This document shows, piece by piece, positions 43,521-55,477 of a stretch of 64,000 nucleotides of DNA. The first letter of the stretch is position 1, and each line of letters starts with the position of its first letter. The notes under the pieces were generated by a model. The model was not told where the DNA came from. It searched no databases and was given only the letters and a program-made list of their open reading frames with translations. The DNA is from Megascapheus bottae (taxonomy: Eukaryota > Chordata > Mammalia > Rodentia > Geomyidae). The translations under genes were made by a program, and so were the position numbers. Where the stretch lies: assembly GCA_024803745.1 (NCBI GenBank), contig JANJXV010000013.1, positions 13,699,501-13,763,500 on the forward strand. Direction: 5' to 3'.

Positions 43521-44488
43521 GTGACACAGAATAATGATGTCTGTCAGACATGGTTTTGCTCTGTACAAGAAAACAGATACTAAAACTGGCTGAAAAAGAG
43601 TCCTTTTATTGCCCTTGCAATAAAAATAAGAATTTTACCACATGTAAGGAAGGAAAAATATTAGTACAGCTAGAAAGAATTGTTGATTGAAGTTCTGGTA
43701 AGTGGCAGGGTGAAAAAGGATTGAGAGCAGCTGTTAAAATAGAAGAGGAAGAATATACTTTTTAGAAATACTAGGTCAAGAAAACACTAAAAGGCTAAAA
43801 GAAGGAAAAGAATAGATTACCCTGAGATGCCATGCTGTGAAAACCCTGGTGCTGTCACTACAGCTCTTCAGTCCATATTATCCATATATCATTCAAAAAA
43901 TGAACTAGAAATAGAGAAAGGAAAGAATGATTAATATTAGCCTGAGTTGCCAAGATAAAATGTTTTGGACTGATTCACAGTACCAAAATCCAATAGTCAT
44001 TAACATTCCATATGTGTTTTTGGAAACCTGCTGTACCCACAATTTTTTAAATGAATATTTTGTTTTACTCTTTATTTTTATAATTACACTATTTTAAATG
44101 CTTATATCCTTTCCTAGAATCTAAAAACAATGCCTAAGTATATGGAAATATGCTTAAAGATAGTTTTGTGGAAGTAACTGTCTTTTACATGACACAGCAT
44201 TCTCCTGGAAAAATAATAGAATCATAAGTCAGACATTTAAGAAATCTAAATTTGAAACTATATGGCCACTAATCTGACTGACCATAGTGAATAATTTGTA
44301 AATGAGGCATAAGATTACCTCACTCAGCTGTGAAGAATTTTCAGTAAGTTATATTTCAGGGACTTAGAAGTAGAAAGTGTATGTGTGTGGCAGGAAACAT
44401 ATAGTTTAGTCTAGAACTCCCTGAAATTCTATAGAGCATTATTAGAAAACAGAAGTTAAGAGAAGAATCACCCTTAAAACATTAATGC

Positions 44489-44710
44489 TGGTTGGGTGGT
44501 CCTCTTATCCTAGCTACTCAGGAGGCTGAGATCTGAGGATCATGGTTCAAAGGCAGTAAAGTTTGTGAGACTCTTATCTCCAGTTAACCACCAGAAAAGC
44601 TTAAGTGGGGCTGTGGCTCAGGGGTAGGGCAGTAGCCTTGAGCTGAACAGCTCAGGGAGCTCAGGAACAACGCCCAGGCCCAGAGTTCAAGTCCCTTGAC
44701 CAGCCAAAAA
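44489..44710 (+). repeat. B-type SINE
   Basis: GCTGGTTGGGTGGTCCTCTT to GTTCAAGTCCCTTGACCAGCC; a small CAGGGAGCTCAGG repeat in the right arm. Confidence 0.85.
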
Positions 44711-44947
44711 ACATGAGTGCTAACTAACTTAGGAGAATCTTCATTTCCTTGACTAAAAGTGTAACTGGACAGAAATACCTCTTCTTTCAGGCTTATTGTA
44801 CCCAAGAAATCTAGGTTCTTCTCAGGTTCCTACGTGCCTCCACTTGCCCTCTACACTTCATATTTGTGTAGAAGGCTTTCACTGTAGATTGTGAACTTCC
44901 AAAAGTAAACACTGTACATTTCATAGTTTTCAAAAACCTAGCATTGG

Positions 44948-45124
44948 GGCCAGGAGTGTGGCCTAGTAATAGAGTGCTTGCCTAGGATGCACAAAGCCCA
45001 GGGGTTTCATTCCTCCATATCACATACATATAGCTAAAGCAGTAGAGTGCCAGCCTTGAGAAAGCTCAAGGACAGTGCCCAGACCCTAAGTTCAAGCCCC
45101 AGGATTGGTACCCCCCCAAAAAAA
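44948..45124 (+). repeat. T-type SINE, short
   Basis: GGGCCAGGAGTGTGGCC; a ~25-nt deletion at the junction of the two arms (ACATATAGCTAAAGC). Confidence 0.85.
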
Positions 45125-45204
45125 AAACCTAGCATTGCATACAATATATAAAAGATCACCTCCTCAAGAAAAGGAAGGAGGGAGGGAAGGAAGGAAGGGG
45201 AAGG

Positions 45205-45392
45205 GGCTAGGAGTATGGCCTTGTGGTAGAGTGTTTGCCTAGCATGCATAAAGCCCTACATTTGATTCCTCGGTACCACATACACAGAAAAAACCGGAAG
45301 TGGCTCAAGTGGCAGAGCGCTAGCCTTGAGCAAAAAGTGTACAAGGACAGTGCCCAGGCCCTGAGTTTAAGGCCCAAGACTAGCAAAAACAT
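45205..45392 (+). repeat. T-type SINE
   Basis: GGGGCTAGGAGTATGGCC start, preceded by GGAA repeats; ends GGCCCAAGACTAGC. Confidence 0.87.
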
Positions 45393-45436
45393 AAATAAAC
45401 AAAGGAAAGGAGGTAGGAATGGAAAAAGGAAAACCT

Positions 45437-45556
45437 CAAGCCTACAGTGGTAGCTCACACCTGTAACCCCAGCACCTGAGAGGCTGAGGCAGGAGGATTG
45501 AGTGTTCAAGACAAGCCTGAACTATGTAGGAAGAACACTGTCTCAAAAAAAAAAAA
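45437..45556 (+). repeat. B1-like monomer
   Basis: CTACAGTGGTAGCTCACACC, GAGAGGCTGAGGCAGGAGGA, CACTGTCTCAAAA. Confidence 0.85.
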
Positions 45557-45589
45557 AAGTTAAAACTCTGTATCTGTTAAATAATTTAC

Positions 45590-46500
45590 CATGACTCACC
45601 TTTAGCCCCTGAAATTCCCATTCTACTTTGTTTCTATGAGTTTGACTACTCTGGATATCTTATGTAGGTGAAATCACAGTGTTGCATTTTTATCACTGGT
45701 TATTTCATTTAGTATAATGCACAGTTTATCTGTATGATAGCATGTCAGAATTTCCCTCCTTTTAAGGACTGGATAATGTTCCATTATATGTATATATACA
45801 CTATCCTTTTTTTAAAAAAATTATTATCCTAAAGGTTATGTACAAAGGCATTACAGTTATATACTGTTCTTTTATCCACTCATCTTCAGTAGGCACTTGA
45901 ATTACTTCCCCCACTTTGGTTATTAGAGTAATGCTACTGTGACAAACATTAGTTTATCCTGTTAGAGACCATGCTTTCAGTTCTTTTAGGAAAATATTAC
46001 TGGTAAAGTGTTTGCCTAGCAAGAATAAAGCCCTGAGTTCAATTTCTCATACCACTTACACAGAAAAAGCTTGAAGTGGCTCTATGGCTCAAGTGGTAGA
46101 ATGCTAGCCTTGAGCAGAAGAAGCTCAGAGACAGTGCCCAGGCCCTGAGTTCAAGCCCTGGGACTAGAGAAAAATAAACAACCCATCCCTGCATTGATGA
46201 ACAGATAGATCATGTCCAGGCTTTTGTCCCTACAAGAAATGTTGCAGAAAACATCTTAGAATAAAGTCTTACATCCTGGTACTTTCAGTTTTCTATGATA
46301 TATTCACAAAAGTGGAATTACTACTTCAAGTGATGTTTTGATTTTTAGCACTGTATTTTCCAAAAATGATGTATGAATGTACAGTTTTACCAGCCATCAA
46401 TGAAAGACTGTTTCTCCATATCCCTGACACTTAGAAAGCTTCTCACTGTTTTCTGATACTGTCAATTAAAATGATGAGGCCTTTATTGGTCAGTATTTAA
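45590..46500 (-). mobile_element. Old L1 (L1M-like), antisense, with a SINE inside
   Basis: TTTCATTTAGTATAATGCAC, GGACTGGATAATGTTCCATT and CCACTCATCTTCAGTAGGCA are reversed ORF2-end sequence. A T-type SINE occupies about 46003-46175. Confidence 0.8.
46003..46175 (+). repeat. T-type SINE, 5'-truncated
   Basis: Begins GGTAAAGTGTTTGCCTAGC, ends GAGTTCAAGCCCTGGGACT. Confidence 0.85.
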
Positions 46501-46539
46501 TAATAAAAAGTAAAAGGACACTGATAAATTTTTTTCCCC

Positions 46540-46750
46540 ATTAGTTGTGGGGCTTGAACTCTGCACCTGGGCACTTCAGCTCAATTCTTTACTATTTTGA
46601 GCCACAGCACCACTTCTGGTTTCCTAGTGGTTAATTGGAGATGAGTCTCATGGAAGGATTTTCATGCTAGGGCTGGCTTTGAACTATGATCCTCAGATCT
46701 CACCCTCTTGAGTTGCTAGGATTACAGGACTGAGCCATCAGCATCCGGCA
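46540..46750 (-). repeat. B-type SINE
   Basis: GTGGGGCTTGAACTCTGCAC to GGACTGAGCCATCAGCATC. Confidence 0.85.
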
Positions 46751-46877
46751 AATTATTTCTTATATGTTTGTCATCATACATTTGTTTTTCAAAACTTGTC
46801 CTTTTATAACATGAAAAATGCAAGTGAGAAGTCCTTTGGGGTACAGTTGAGTAGATAAATTAACATTCTTCTTTTAA

Positions 46878-47160
46878 AATGTTATTGTCAGGGTGATCTA
46901 CAGAGGGATTACAATTACATATGTAAGGTAGTGAGTACATTTTTTTTTTGCCAGTCCTGGGGCTTGAACTGAGGACCTGAGCACCATCCTTGGGCTTTCC
47001 TCAAGGCTAGAGCTTTGTCTCTTGAGCCAGGGCACCACTTCAGCTTTTTCTTTGTATGTGGTTCCAAGGAATTGAACCTGGGTCTTGTGCATGCAAGGCA
47101 AGCACTCGGCCACTAGGCCAAACTCTTGGCCCTAGTGAGTACATTTCTTGTTGGACATTG
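46878..47160 (-). mobile_element. L1 3'-end fragment, antisense, split by a SINE
   Basis: ATTGTCAGGGTGATCTACAG matches the terminal type at 19880-19920. It is interrupted at 46943-47132. Confidence 0.75.
46943..47132 (-). repeat. T-type SINE, TSD 14 bp
   Basis: TAGTGAGTACATTT at 46929-46942 and 47133-47146. It ends only 133 nt before the exon F acceptor. Confidence 0.93.
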
Positions 47161-47265
47161 TTAAATTAACATTCGTAAGCAATCAGATTTTAAGTGTTCT
47201 TCCTGTTTTCACTATTTTCTTGAACTTAGCAAACTAGCCAATGGCTTCTTGTTTATTTCTCTTAG

Positions 47266-47400
47266 CTTAACACAGACATGGAAAGAGAAGAAGGAGAAGA
47301 GTTTGAAGACAATATGGATGTCTTTGATGACAGCAGTTCTAGCCCTTCTGGTACCTTAAGAAATTATCCACTCACCTGCAAAGTTGTTTACTCCTACAAG
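47266..47400 (+). CDS. FCHSD2: FCHSD2 exon F (acidic linker and start of SH3-1)
   Basis: The exon is 135 nt, 45 codons, phase 0-0. The acceptor is tctcttag; the donor gtttgt has T at positions 3 and 4. Residues 4-22 form a very acidic stretch (EREEGEEFEDNMDVFDD) followed by a serine cluster. The last eight codons begin the first SH3 domain: KVVYSYK corresponds to the ALYDY-type strand. The domain is interrupted directly after this motif by the intron and continues in exons G and H. Confidence 0.95.
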
Positions 47401-48014
47401 GTTTGTATTCTCCAATATATTGCTGATAGCAGGTTGTGGTAACTATGTCTACCCAGCCTCTCATAATGTGTCTTCTTAGCATATTGCATTACTTTTGTTA
47501 AAATACCCTACACTAATTCCTTAGTCTCTGTGAACCTTAATTTCCTTATCTCATATCATAAGAATAATATTATAGGGTTGATATGATAAATAATTAAAAT
47601 ATTTAAAATAATTAAAAGTAAATAAATAGTAAAGTAATAATTGAGTACCAAGGCATTTAGTACAGTGCCTAGCATATCATAAATCTTTAGTAACTAAAAC
47701 TCTTACTGCTTGACATAGATCCTACATTAGAATGACACTCAAAATTGCTATCAAAGGAAAATTGTTTTACAAAGCAGTTTTTAGACTTTGCCTGTACTCT
47801 CCTAATATAACTATTTCTTATTACCTTTGTTAGGCAGGGACTTTGATTAATCTAGAATTTCTAAATCTGATTTTGTATAATTGTTCTTAATTTCTCTCAC
47901 TCTTTCTTTGAAGTCCCATTAAACTTCTTACTAAACACATTAAATTGTTCCTTGTTCCCCCTCCCCATCCCCAACCCATCAGCCAGTCCTATTGAATTCA
48001 CCTCCACATGTCCT

Positions 48015-48097
48015 GAATCTAGTTTGGGGAAATAGCTCAGTGGCAGAGTACTTGCCTAGTACCTGAGGCTGCATTTCATCTCCAGTACTTAAAAAAT
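48015..48097 (+). repeat. ID-like monomer
   Basis: GGGGAAATAGCTCAGTGGC and CTGCATTTCATCTCCAGTAC. Confidence 0.75.
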
Positions 48098-48098
48098 G

Positions 48099-48129
<31 letters not shown>

Positions 48130-48190
48130 TGATATGTGTGTGTACATCTCCACACACACATGCATACATACATACATAAACACACACACA
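48097..48190 (+). repeat. (TG)n / (CA)n pair with an inverted relation
   Basis: TG run (48098-48145) followed by CACACACATGCATACATAC (48150-48190), so TG and CA runs face each other and could fold back. Confidence 0.85.
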
Positions 48191-48294
48191 TCTTGAATTT
48201 ATTTACTTTTTACCTTCTCTACTGCTATTATTTTTGTCTATTTCTTGAATTTATTTACTTTTTACCTTCTCTACTGCTATTATTTTTGTCTATA
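48191..48294 (+). repeat. 52-bp perfect tandem duplication
   Basis: TCTTGAATTTATTTAC begins at 48191 and 48243; the two copies agree over 51 of 52 positions. Confidence 0.95.
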
Positions 48295-48364
48295 ACATTG
48301 TTGTAATGATGGGGGGGGCTTGAAATTAGTCTCCCTCTTTCATAGTTGCTTCCCCACAGTCCAT

Positions 48365-48545
48365 TTTTTTTTTGCCAGTCCTGGGCTTGGGCTCAGGGCC
48401 TGAGCACTGTCCCTGGATTTTCTCAAGGCTAGTGCCACAGCACCACTTCTGACTTTTTGCTATGTATGTGGTACCGAGGAATCGAACCCGGGTCTTCGTG
48501 CATGCTAGGCAAGCACTCTACCACTAGGCCAAACTCCCGGCCCCC
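48365..48545 (-). repeat. T-type SINE with TSD
   Basis: CACAGTCCATTTTT before and CATAGTCCATTTTT after it. The copy is close to the family consensus (CGAACCCGGGTCTTCGTGC kept). Confidence 0.92.
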
Positions 48546-48694
48546 CCATAGTCCATTTTTGACTCTGCAGTCAGAATAATCATCAACACATAAAGGAGAT
48601 GATATTATTCTCTTTGCTAAAACTCCTTTAAGCTTTCTATTACATTTAGAGGGGAAAAAACACAAAATCTTTCCTGAGATCTCTCATATACAGC

Positions 48695-49010
48695 CCAATG
48701 TAGCTCCAGCTAGCCTCTCTGGACTTCGTATTATACCATCTGCCCACCTCTCCCACTCAAAACACATTAGCCACCCTGGCTGCCTTAGGCCAAGGCCCTG
48801 ATTACACTTCTTTGTACTTGAGGTCCCTCTGCCCAGACTTCTATTTCCCCCAAATCTGTTTGTTGCCTACTCCTCACCATTGGAGCTCAGCTCAAATAGT
48901 GCTTCCTGAGGTCACCCCTAGCTACCTAAAGAGACTTCCAACTCCCCAATAACTACTCTCTATCCCACTGCCCTCTTTTACTTATTCTGCATAGTCATAT
49001 GTTATTAACA
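48695..49010 (+). repeat. L2 LINE 3' relic (orientation as the common consensus)
   Basis: CACCCTGGCTGCCTTAGGCC, TTTGTACTTGAGGTCCCTCT, GCTCAGCTCAAATAGTGCTT and CTCTCTATCCCACTGCCC follow the order of the L2 3' region. Confidence 0.75.
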
Positions 49011-49261
49011 ATGAGAGTTCCTTCTGAGGGAGGCAGCATTAAAAGGTTTTATTATCATTCAAATATCAGAGTGAGCTTACATAAGCCTAGATATTACAAC
49101 CTAATGAATATCTAGGCTACGTAGTAAACATGCATATCACTGTCACACCATGATAAATAAAGCAATATGAGATTAAATCAAGCTCAGGAGAAAATGATGT
49201 ACTATGCATGAGATATATGAGGCTGCTATACTAGCATGCTGTTTTACTTATTTATTTATTT

Positions 49262-49482
49262 TGATGGGTGATGGGGCTTGATCTTGGCCTGGGCGCTGTC
49301 CCTAAGCTCTTCAGTTCAAGGCTACCACTCTACCACTGGACTCTCATCTTGAGTTAACCGCCAGAAAACCAGAAGTGGTGCTGTAGTTCAAGTGGTAGAG
49401 TGATAGCCTTGAGCTAAAGAGCTCAGGGACAGCACCAAAGCCCAGAGTTCAAGCCCCATGACCAACGGGAAAAAAAAAAAAA
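49262..49482. repeat. Inverted pair of SINE right arms
   Basis: 49262-49338 is an antisense right arm (TGATGGGGCTTGATCTTGG..) and 49339-49482 a sense link plus right arm (..CAAGCCCCATGACCAAC). The arms are complementary over about 65 nt and could fold into a hairpin with a ~75-nt loop. Confidence 0.8.
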
Positions 49483-49498
49483 CCCATAAAAGTAGATG

Positions 49499-49718
49499 GA
49501 TGCCATTGGTTCACACCTGTAATCCTAGCTACTCAGAAGGCTAGATCGAAAGATGGAGTTTTCTAAGCTAGCTCAAACAAAAACTTGGAAACTCCTCTAT
49601 CTCAAATTAATCAATGAAAAGATAAAACCGGAGTTATGGCTCAAGCAGGAATACTAGCTATGAGTGAAAAGGCTAAGTGAGAGCATGAGGCCCTGAATTC
49701 AAGCTCTAGTACCAACAT
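49499..49718 (+). repeat. B-type SINE
   Basis: GATGCCATTGGTTCACACCT to TTCAAGCTCTAGTACC. Confidence 0.82.
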
Positions 49719-49768
49719 ACATACATACATACATACATACATACATACATACATACATACATACATAA
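49719..49768 (+). repeat. (CATA)n microsatellite
   Basis: About 12 CATA units from the SINE tail; a TATA run follows at 49795-49813. Confidence 0.95.
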
Positions 49769-49921
49769 ATAAGTGTTTATATATCCAAACATACATATAT
49801 ATATATATATATATGAGACACACTGAATGACTTGAAGCCAAATTATGATTCCTATGGCAAAAGCCATATTATAGTAAGATATAGGAAAAAAGTAAGCAAA
49901 GGAAATTTGAAATTTGAGGCT

Positions 49922-50160
49922 AGAACTACGTGCAGTGGCTCACAAATGTAATCCTAGTAACTCAGGAGGCAGAGATCTGAGAATCAAGGTTCAAAGCCAG
50001 CCTGAGTACTAAAGAACATGAACTCTTATCTCCAACTAACCACTAGAAAATGGGAAGTGGGGCTGTGACTCAAGGGTAGGGCAGTAGCCTTGAGCTGAAG
50101 AGCTCAGGAACAACTCCCAGGCCCAGAGTTCATGCACCATGACCCAGCAAACAAATAAGT
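49922..50160 (+). repeat. B-type SINE
   Basis: AACTACGTGCAGTGGCTCAC to GTTCATGCACCATGACCC with an (AAGT/AAAT)n tail. Confidence 0.87.
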
Positions 50161-50419
50161 AAATAAGTAAATAAATTTGAGGCTAAAAGACATGTCCACT
50201 TACACATAGAAACAGATTGAAATGAAGCTGGACGTAACACCTACAGCAGTCAGTCTTTCATCAGATAGAAATGGTGGAACCAAACAAAAATATTAAATAG
50301 GCAGGAGAAACACTGAGGTAAGGAAGAATATACTGGTCCAAAGTTTTAAGAGGCCCACTCACTAGGGACCTTGTGGGTCTTGAGTGCAGAGGTTGACCTT
50401 CTTTTTTTTTTTTTTTTTT

Positions 50420-50824
50420 TTTTGTGGGTCTTGGGGCTTGAACTTGGCCTGGGCGCGGTCACTGAGCTCTTCAGCTCAAAACTACCTCCCTACCCTTGAG
50501 CCAAGCCCCGCTTCCTATTTTCTGGAGGTAAGAGTCTCAGGTTCTTTTTTGCCAGTCTGCGCTTGAGCTCAGGGCCTGAGCACTGTCCTTGGACTTTCTC
50601 AAGGCTAGAGCTCTACCACTTGAGTCTCAGCATCACTTTTTTTCTATGTATGTGGTAGTGAGGAATCGAACCCGGGTCTTCATGTATGCTAGGCAAGCAC
50701 TCTACACTGGGCTAAACTCCCTGCCCTCTCAGGTTCTTTTGTGCCTGGACTGGCTTTGAACCTTGATCCTCAGATCTCAGCCTCCTGAGTACTAGGATTA
50801 CAGGTGTGAGCTACCATACCCCGC
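50420..50824 (-). repeat. B-type SINE interrupted by a T-type SINE
   Basis: Outer copy: GGTCTTGGGGCTTGAACTTG to link at 50548, resuming at 50741 with GTGCCTGGACTGGCTTTGAA. Confidence 0.9.
50549..50726 (-). repeat. T-type SINE nested in a B-type SINE, TSD 14 bp
   Basis: TCTCAGGTTCTTTT at 50535-50548 and 50727-50740. As at 3737-3953, the T-type copy is the younger one. Confidence 0.94.
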
Positions 50825-51003
50825 TTAAGTAAAAGAATCGGTCACCAATGCGTGGGGATGTTAGACAGCTAGTGCTGTAAGTCTGGACAACTTACAAAGA
50901 CCTCCATAACGCCTTCACAAGGACAGCATTATGTTTAAATGTGCTTTACCCTTCCTGCTTTCCTCTCACACATAAATGTCTTTATTACAAAAGTGACTTC
51001 TAG

Positions 51004-51180
51004 CCAGTCATAGTAGCTCTTACTAGCTGGAGGATCCCAGGTCAAGGCTAGCCTGGGGAAAAAGTTATTAATACCTCATTTCAATAAATAAGCTAGAAGC
51101 TGGGTGTGAGGCTCACATGGTAGAGCACTTGCCCAGCAAGTGCAGGACTCGAGTTCAAACCCAAGTACCACACATACACA
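51004..51180 (+). repeat. B1-like plus ID-like unit
   Basis: AGCCAGTCATAGTAGCTCTT, then GCTGGGTGTGAGGCTCACAT and GAGTTCAAACCCAAGTACC. Confidence 0.7.
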
Positions 51181-51369
51181 CCTATAAATTCCAGCTATGT
51201 GGGAGGTATTGGTAGAAGGATCACTGTCCAAAGTCATCTCCGGGACAAGTCTCTGAAAAATAACCACAGCAAAAGGGGTTACTGTCATAGCTCAAGTGAT
51301 AGAATCCCTGCCTGTCAAATGCAAGATCCTGAATTCAAACTCTAGTATGGCTTTTGCACTTTTACTTCT

Positions 51370-51500
51370 CTCTTTTTTGCCTATTTGAGACAGGACTTGC
51401 TTATTATGTACTCCAGTCTGTCCTTGAGCTCCCAAACCTCTTGCCTCAGTTTCCTAAGTGCAGAGATTACAGGTGTATTTCACTATTCTCAGCACATAGG
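51370..51500 (-). repeat. B1-like monomer, antisense
   Basis: TTTGAGACAGGACTTGCTTA and GTGCAGAGATTACAGGTGT. Confidence 0.8.
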
Positions 51501-51649
51501 GCTTCAGAGTAGTAAAGAAGTTCCATTGGAAACGGTATCATTAGTAAATAAGTGAATTCTTCATATTTTGAAGTTTAAAGTAAGTAAAATTTAGGCCTGG
51601 GATATTTTCTGATCATCTATTTTCAAAACTGTGGTGGGGATGGAAGGGG

Positions 51650-51960
51650 GAGATTATTGGGGTTTGAACTCAGAATCTAGCAGTTACTTTATCATTTGAG
51701 CCATGCCTCCAGCCATTTTTTGTCACTGTTTTCAACTAGTATCTTGATGTATTTTGCCTGGTAATAGCCCACACCAGGATCCTTCTGCCTACGGCTTTTC
51801 ACATAATTGGGATCAAGGGCATGTGCCATCACATTTAGGTTGTTATTGGTTGATGGGAGGTCTCAAGAACTTTTGACCCAGGCTTGCCTCAAACCAAAAT
51901 CTTTCTAATCAACACCGCCTGAGTAGGTGGCATAATAAGCATGAGTCTCAGCTCCCAGCC
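51650..51960 (-). repeat. Worn ID/B1-like copies, antisense
   Basis: GGGGTTTGAACTCAGAATC to CCATGCCTCCAGCC and a second unit to 51960. Confidence 0.6.
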
Positions 51961-52972
51961 TTCAATACTGTTTTTGTCTAGGAGTTAGGACATCATCCAG
52001 AATCTGGGTTTTTATTAAATGTTTTTCATGTTCATGAAAGGGGGAATTGGTCTTAGAAAGTGACCTTCTTTCTGTCTGTGCAACTTGGGGATAGTTACAT
52101 CTTGAGATTGTAAGATTGGAAAAAACCATATGATCTCAGATGGTAGTATTAAATGATCTTGGAATTGGGGAAAATACTTTGTGTGCTTATTGGAGAGCCA
52201 GAAGGTTATCTGCAAGTCCCTGCCTGTTCATGTGACAGGCAAGTCTCTTTAGAAAGCCTTAAGACCTCCCAGTGCCTCTTGGGAGCCTTGCTGAGTTTCC
52301 TTTTGCAGTCTTGAGGACACATCTAATGGCTGGTGTTAGCAAGGAAAGGACAGCTGACCCAGTGTGTACAGAAGCACCCAAGTGGATCAGCCAGTCTCCA
52401 CACTCAGATTGAAGCAGAATCAGTCATTTCTTTTCCCACAGTTTTCCTCATGTGGCCACTATTTGACAGTGCCTTCAGATCAGTCATCATTCAAGCCAGT
52501 GTCTAATCCATGCATACAGTATTTTGCATTCGATGCCTCAATAGCCTTTGGCAGCCATTCCATTGCAGTGCCTTCTGTGCCTGTGCTTTCCAGACCATCA
52601 TGGTTCATGCACATTAACTTCTCCATCCTCCCAAGAATGGCAGGGTTGTCATTTGGAAGACATGAAGGCATCAGGTTTTGCAGCTTACCAGCAGACACAT
52701 GAGCTGGAAGTGGACCCTGAGTCCTCTACTTCTGTCATGATGCTTTGCCCACTGGACCTCATCACCTTTTAAGAATCCAGTTTCTGTTGCAGTTTTATTT
52801 TGTTTAGCCCTTTAAAGTAAAATTTCATTTCATTATGAGAGTTTTGCCATGTTAAATACTTTGCTTCTCAAAATCATTTCAGTATTTTGGTCTCTGGTTT
52901 TTGTTAGGACCAGATCGCATCTGCTCTTTATCTAACCTTTTTAATTTTGTCCATGACCATCCTACATTGCAG

Positions 52973-53056
52973 GCTTCTCAACCAGATGAGTTGACCATTG
53001 AGGAACATGAGGTGTTAGAAGTGATTGAAGATGGAGATATGGAAGACTGGGTAAAG
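52973..53056 (+). CDS. FCHSD2: FCHSD2 exon G (middle of SH3-1)
   Basis: The exon is 84 nt, 28 codons, phase 0-0, with acceptor cattgcag and donor gtatat (A at +5). It encodes ASQPDELTIEEHEVLEVIED and ends DWVK. This is the RT-loop acidic segment (QPDELTI), the hydrophobic strand EVLEVIE and the conserved SH3 tryptophan in DWVK. Skipping this in-frame exon would remove the RT loop and the ligand-binding tryptophan together. The next intron is only 119 nt, so F-BAR-distal coding density rises sharply from here. Confidence 0.95.
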
Positions 53057-53175
53057 GTATATTCCTTTGCTCATATCACCCCTTCTTGTGACATTTTTAG
53101 GGGTTTGTTTTGGTTCTCATTATGTCCTGTCCAAATTATATGTGCAAACCTGTTTTGTCCTCATGTTTTACCCAG
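53057..53175 (+). other. FCHSD2: FCHSD2 intron G-H (119 nt)
   Basis: Short intron splitting SH3-1; no repeats. The pyrimidine tract TGTTTTGTCCTCATGTTTTACCC is broken into short U-runs. Confidence 0.93.
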
Positions 53176-53353
53176 GCTCGAAATAAAGTTGGCCAAGTGG
53201 GTTATGTGCCAGAAAAGTACCTCCAGTTTCCCACCTCGAACAGCCTACTGAGCATGCTGCAGTCCTTGGCTGCTCTGGATAGTCGGTCACACACGTCCAG
53301 CAATTCCACAGAAGCAGAGCTCGTTTCAGGCAGCCTCAACGGAGATGCCAATG
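53176..53353 (+). CDS. FCHSD2: FCHSD2 exon H (end of SH3-1 and inter-SH3 linker)
   Basis: The exon is 178 nt: 59 codons plus one base, so it starts in phase 0 and leaves a split codon (G + TC = Val). The acceptor is ttacccag and the donor gtaaag. ARNKVGQVGYVPEKYL finishes the first SH3 domain with the usual G-x-V-P-x-x-Y-L ending. The rest is a Ser/Thr/Asn-rich linker (SSNSTEAELVSGSLNGDAN) of about 40 residues that separates the two SH3 domains. Confidence 0.95.
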
Positions 53354-55247
<1,894 letters not shown>

Positions 55248-55377
55248 ATCTCTCCTTCCCCCAAGCCAAACGCCGCCCTGCCTCCACTGCCCTTGTATGA
55301 CCAGCCTCCCAACAGCCCTTACCCCAGCCCAGATAAGAGGAGCTCACAGTTCTTCCCCAGGTCTCCTTCAGCAAATG
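55248..55377 (+). CDS. FCHSD2: FCHSD2 exon J (proline-rich tail)
   Basis: The exon is 130 nt: 43 codons plus one base (phase 0 to 1), with acceptor gctgcag and donor gtaagt. The product is rich in Pro and Ser-Pro: ISPSPKP, LPPLPLYDQPP, SPYPSPDK, FPRSPSAN. The serine in FPRSPSA counts to residue 681 if the window begins at 236; Ser681 is, from memory, an ERK1/2 site that activates FCHSD2. The Pro motifs could bind SH3 domains in cis or in partners. Confidence 0.95.
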
Positions 55378-55477
55378 GTAAGTAAGGGTCCTCCTGGCAC
55401 AGTATGAATGTGTGTTTACCGCAGAAATCCAAATCAGCCACACAAACACATAGAGTCTCTTTGGTTTTCTCCCTTAG
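55378..55477 (+). other. FCHSD2: FCHSD2 intron J-K (100 nt)
   Basis: Near minimal length; no repeats; acceptor tract TTGGTTTTCTCCCTTAG. Confidence 0.93.

Larger units (their letters stand above)
33294..47265 (+). other. FCHSD2: FCHSD2 intron E-F (largest in window)
   Basis: 14.0 kb. Native-looking stretches without gene: 33294-34050, 35330-35740, 36090-36360, 37583-38150, 39079-39726, 40734-41300, 42150-43340 and 43530-44488. Frames in them (for example 40926-41144 and 42395-42721) match no family I know. Old L1 antisense fragments lie at 45590-46500, and a MIR at 43341-43520. Confidence 0.85.
47401..52972 (+). other. FCHSD2: FCHSD2 intron F-G
   Basis: 5.6 kb. 47401-48010 is AT-rich with no gene; 48695-49010 is an L2 relic; 49010-49250 is unassigned; 50165-50420 is AT-rich and unassigned; 51000-51960 holds worn SINEs; 51965-52970 has no repeat I recognise (see findings). 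The remainder is SINE. Confidence 0.85.

Noticed and set aside
49719..49768. Regular repeat array that might be taken for CRISPR
   Set aside because: It is a CATA microsatellite with no spacers, in a mammalian intron.
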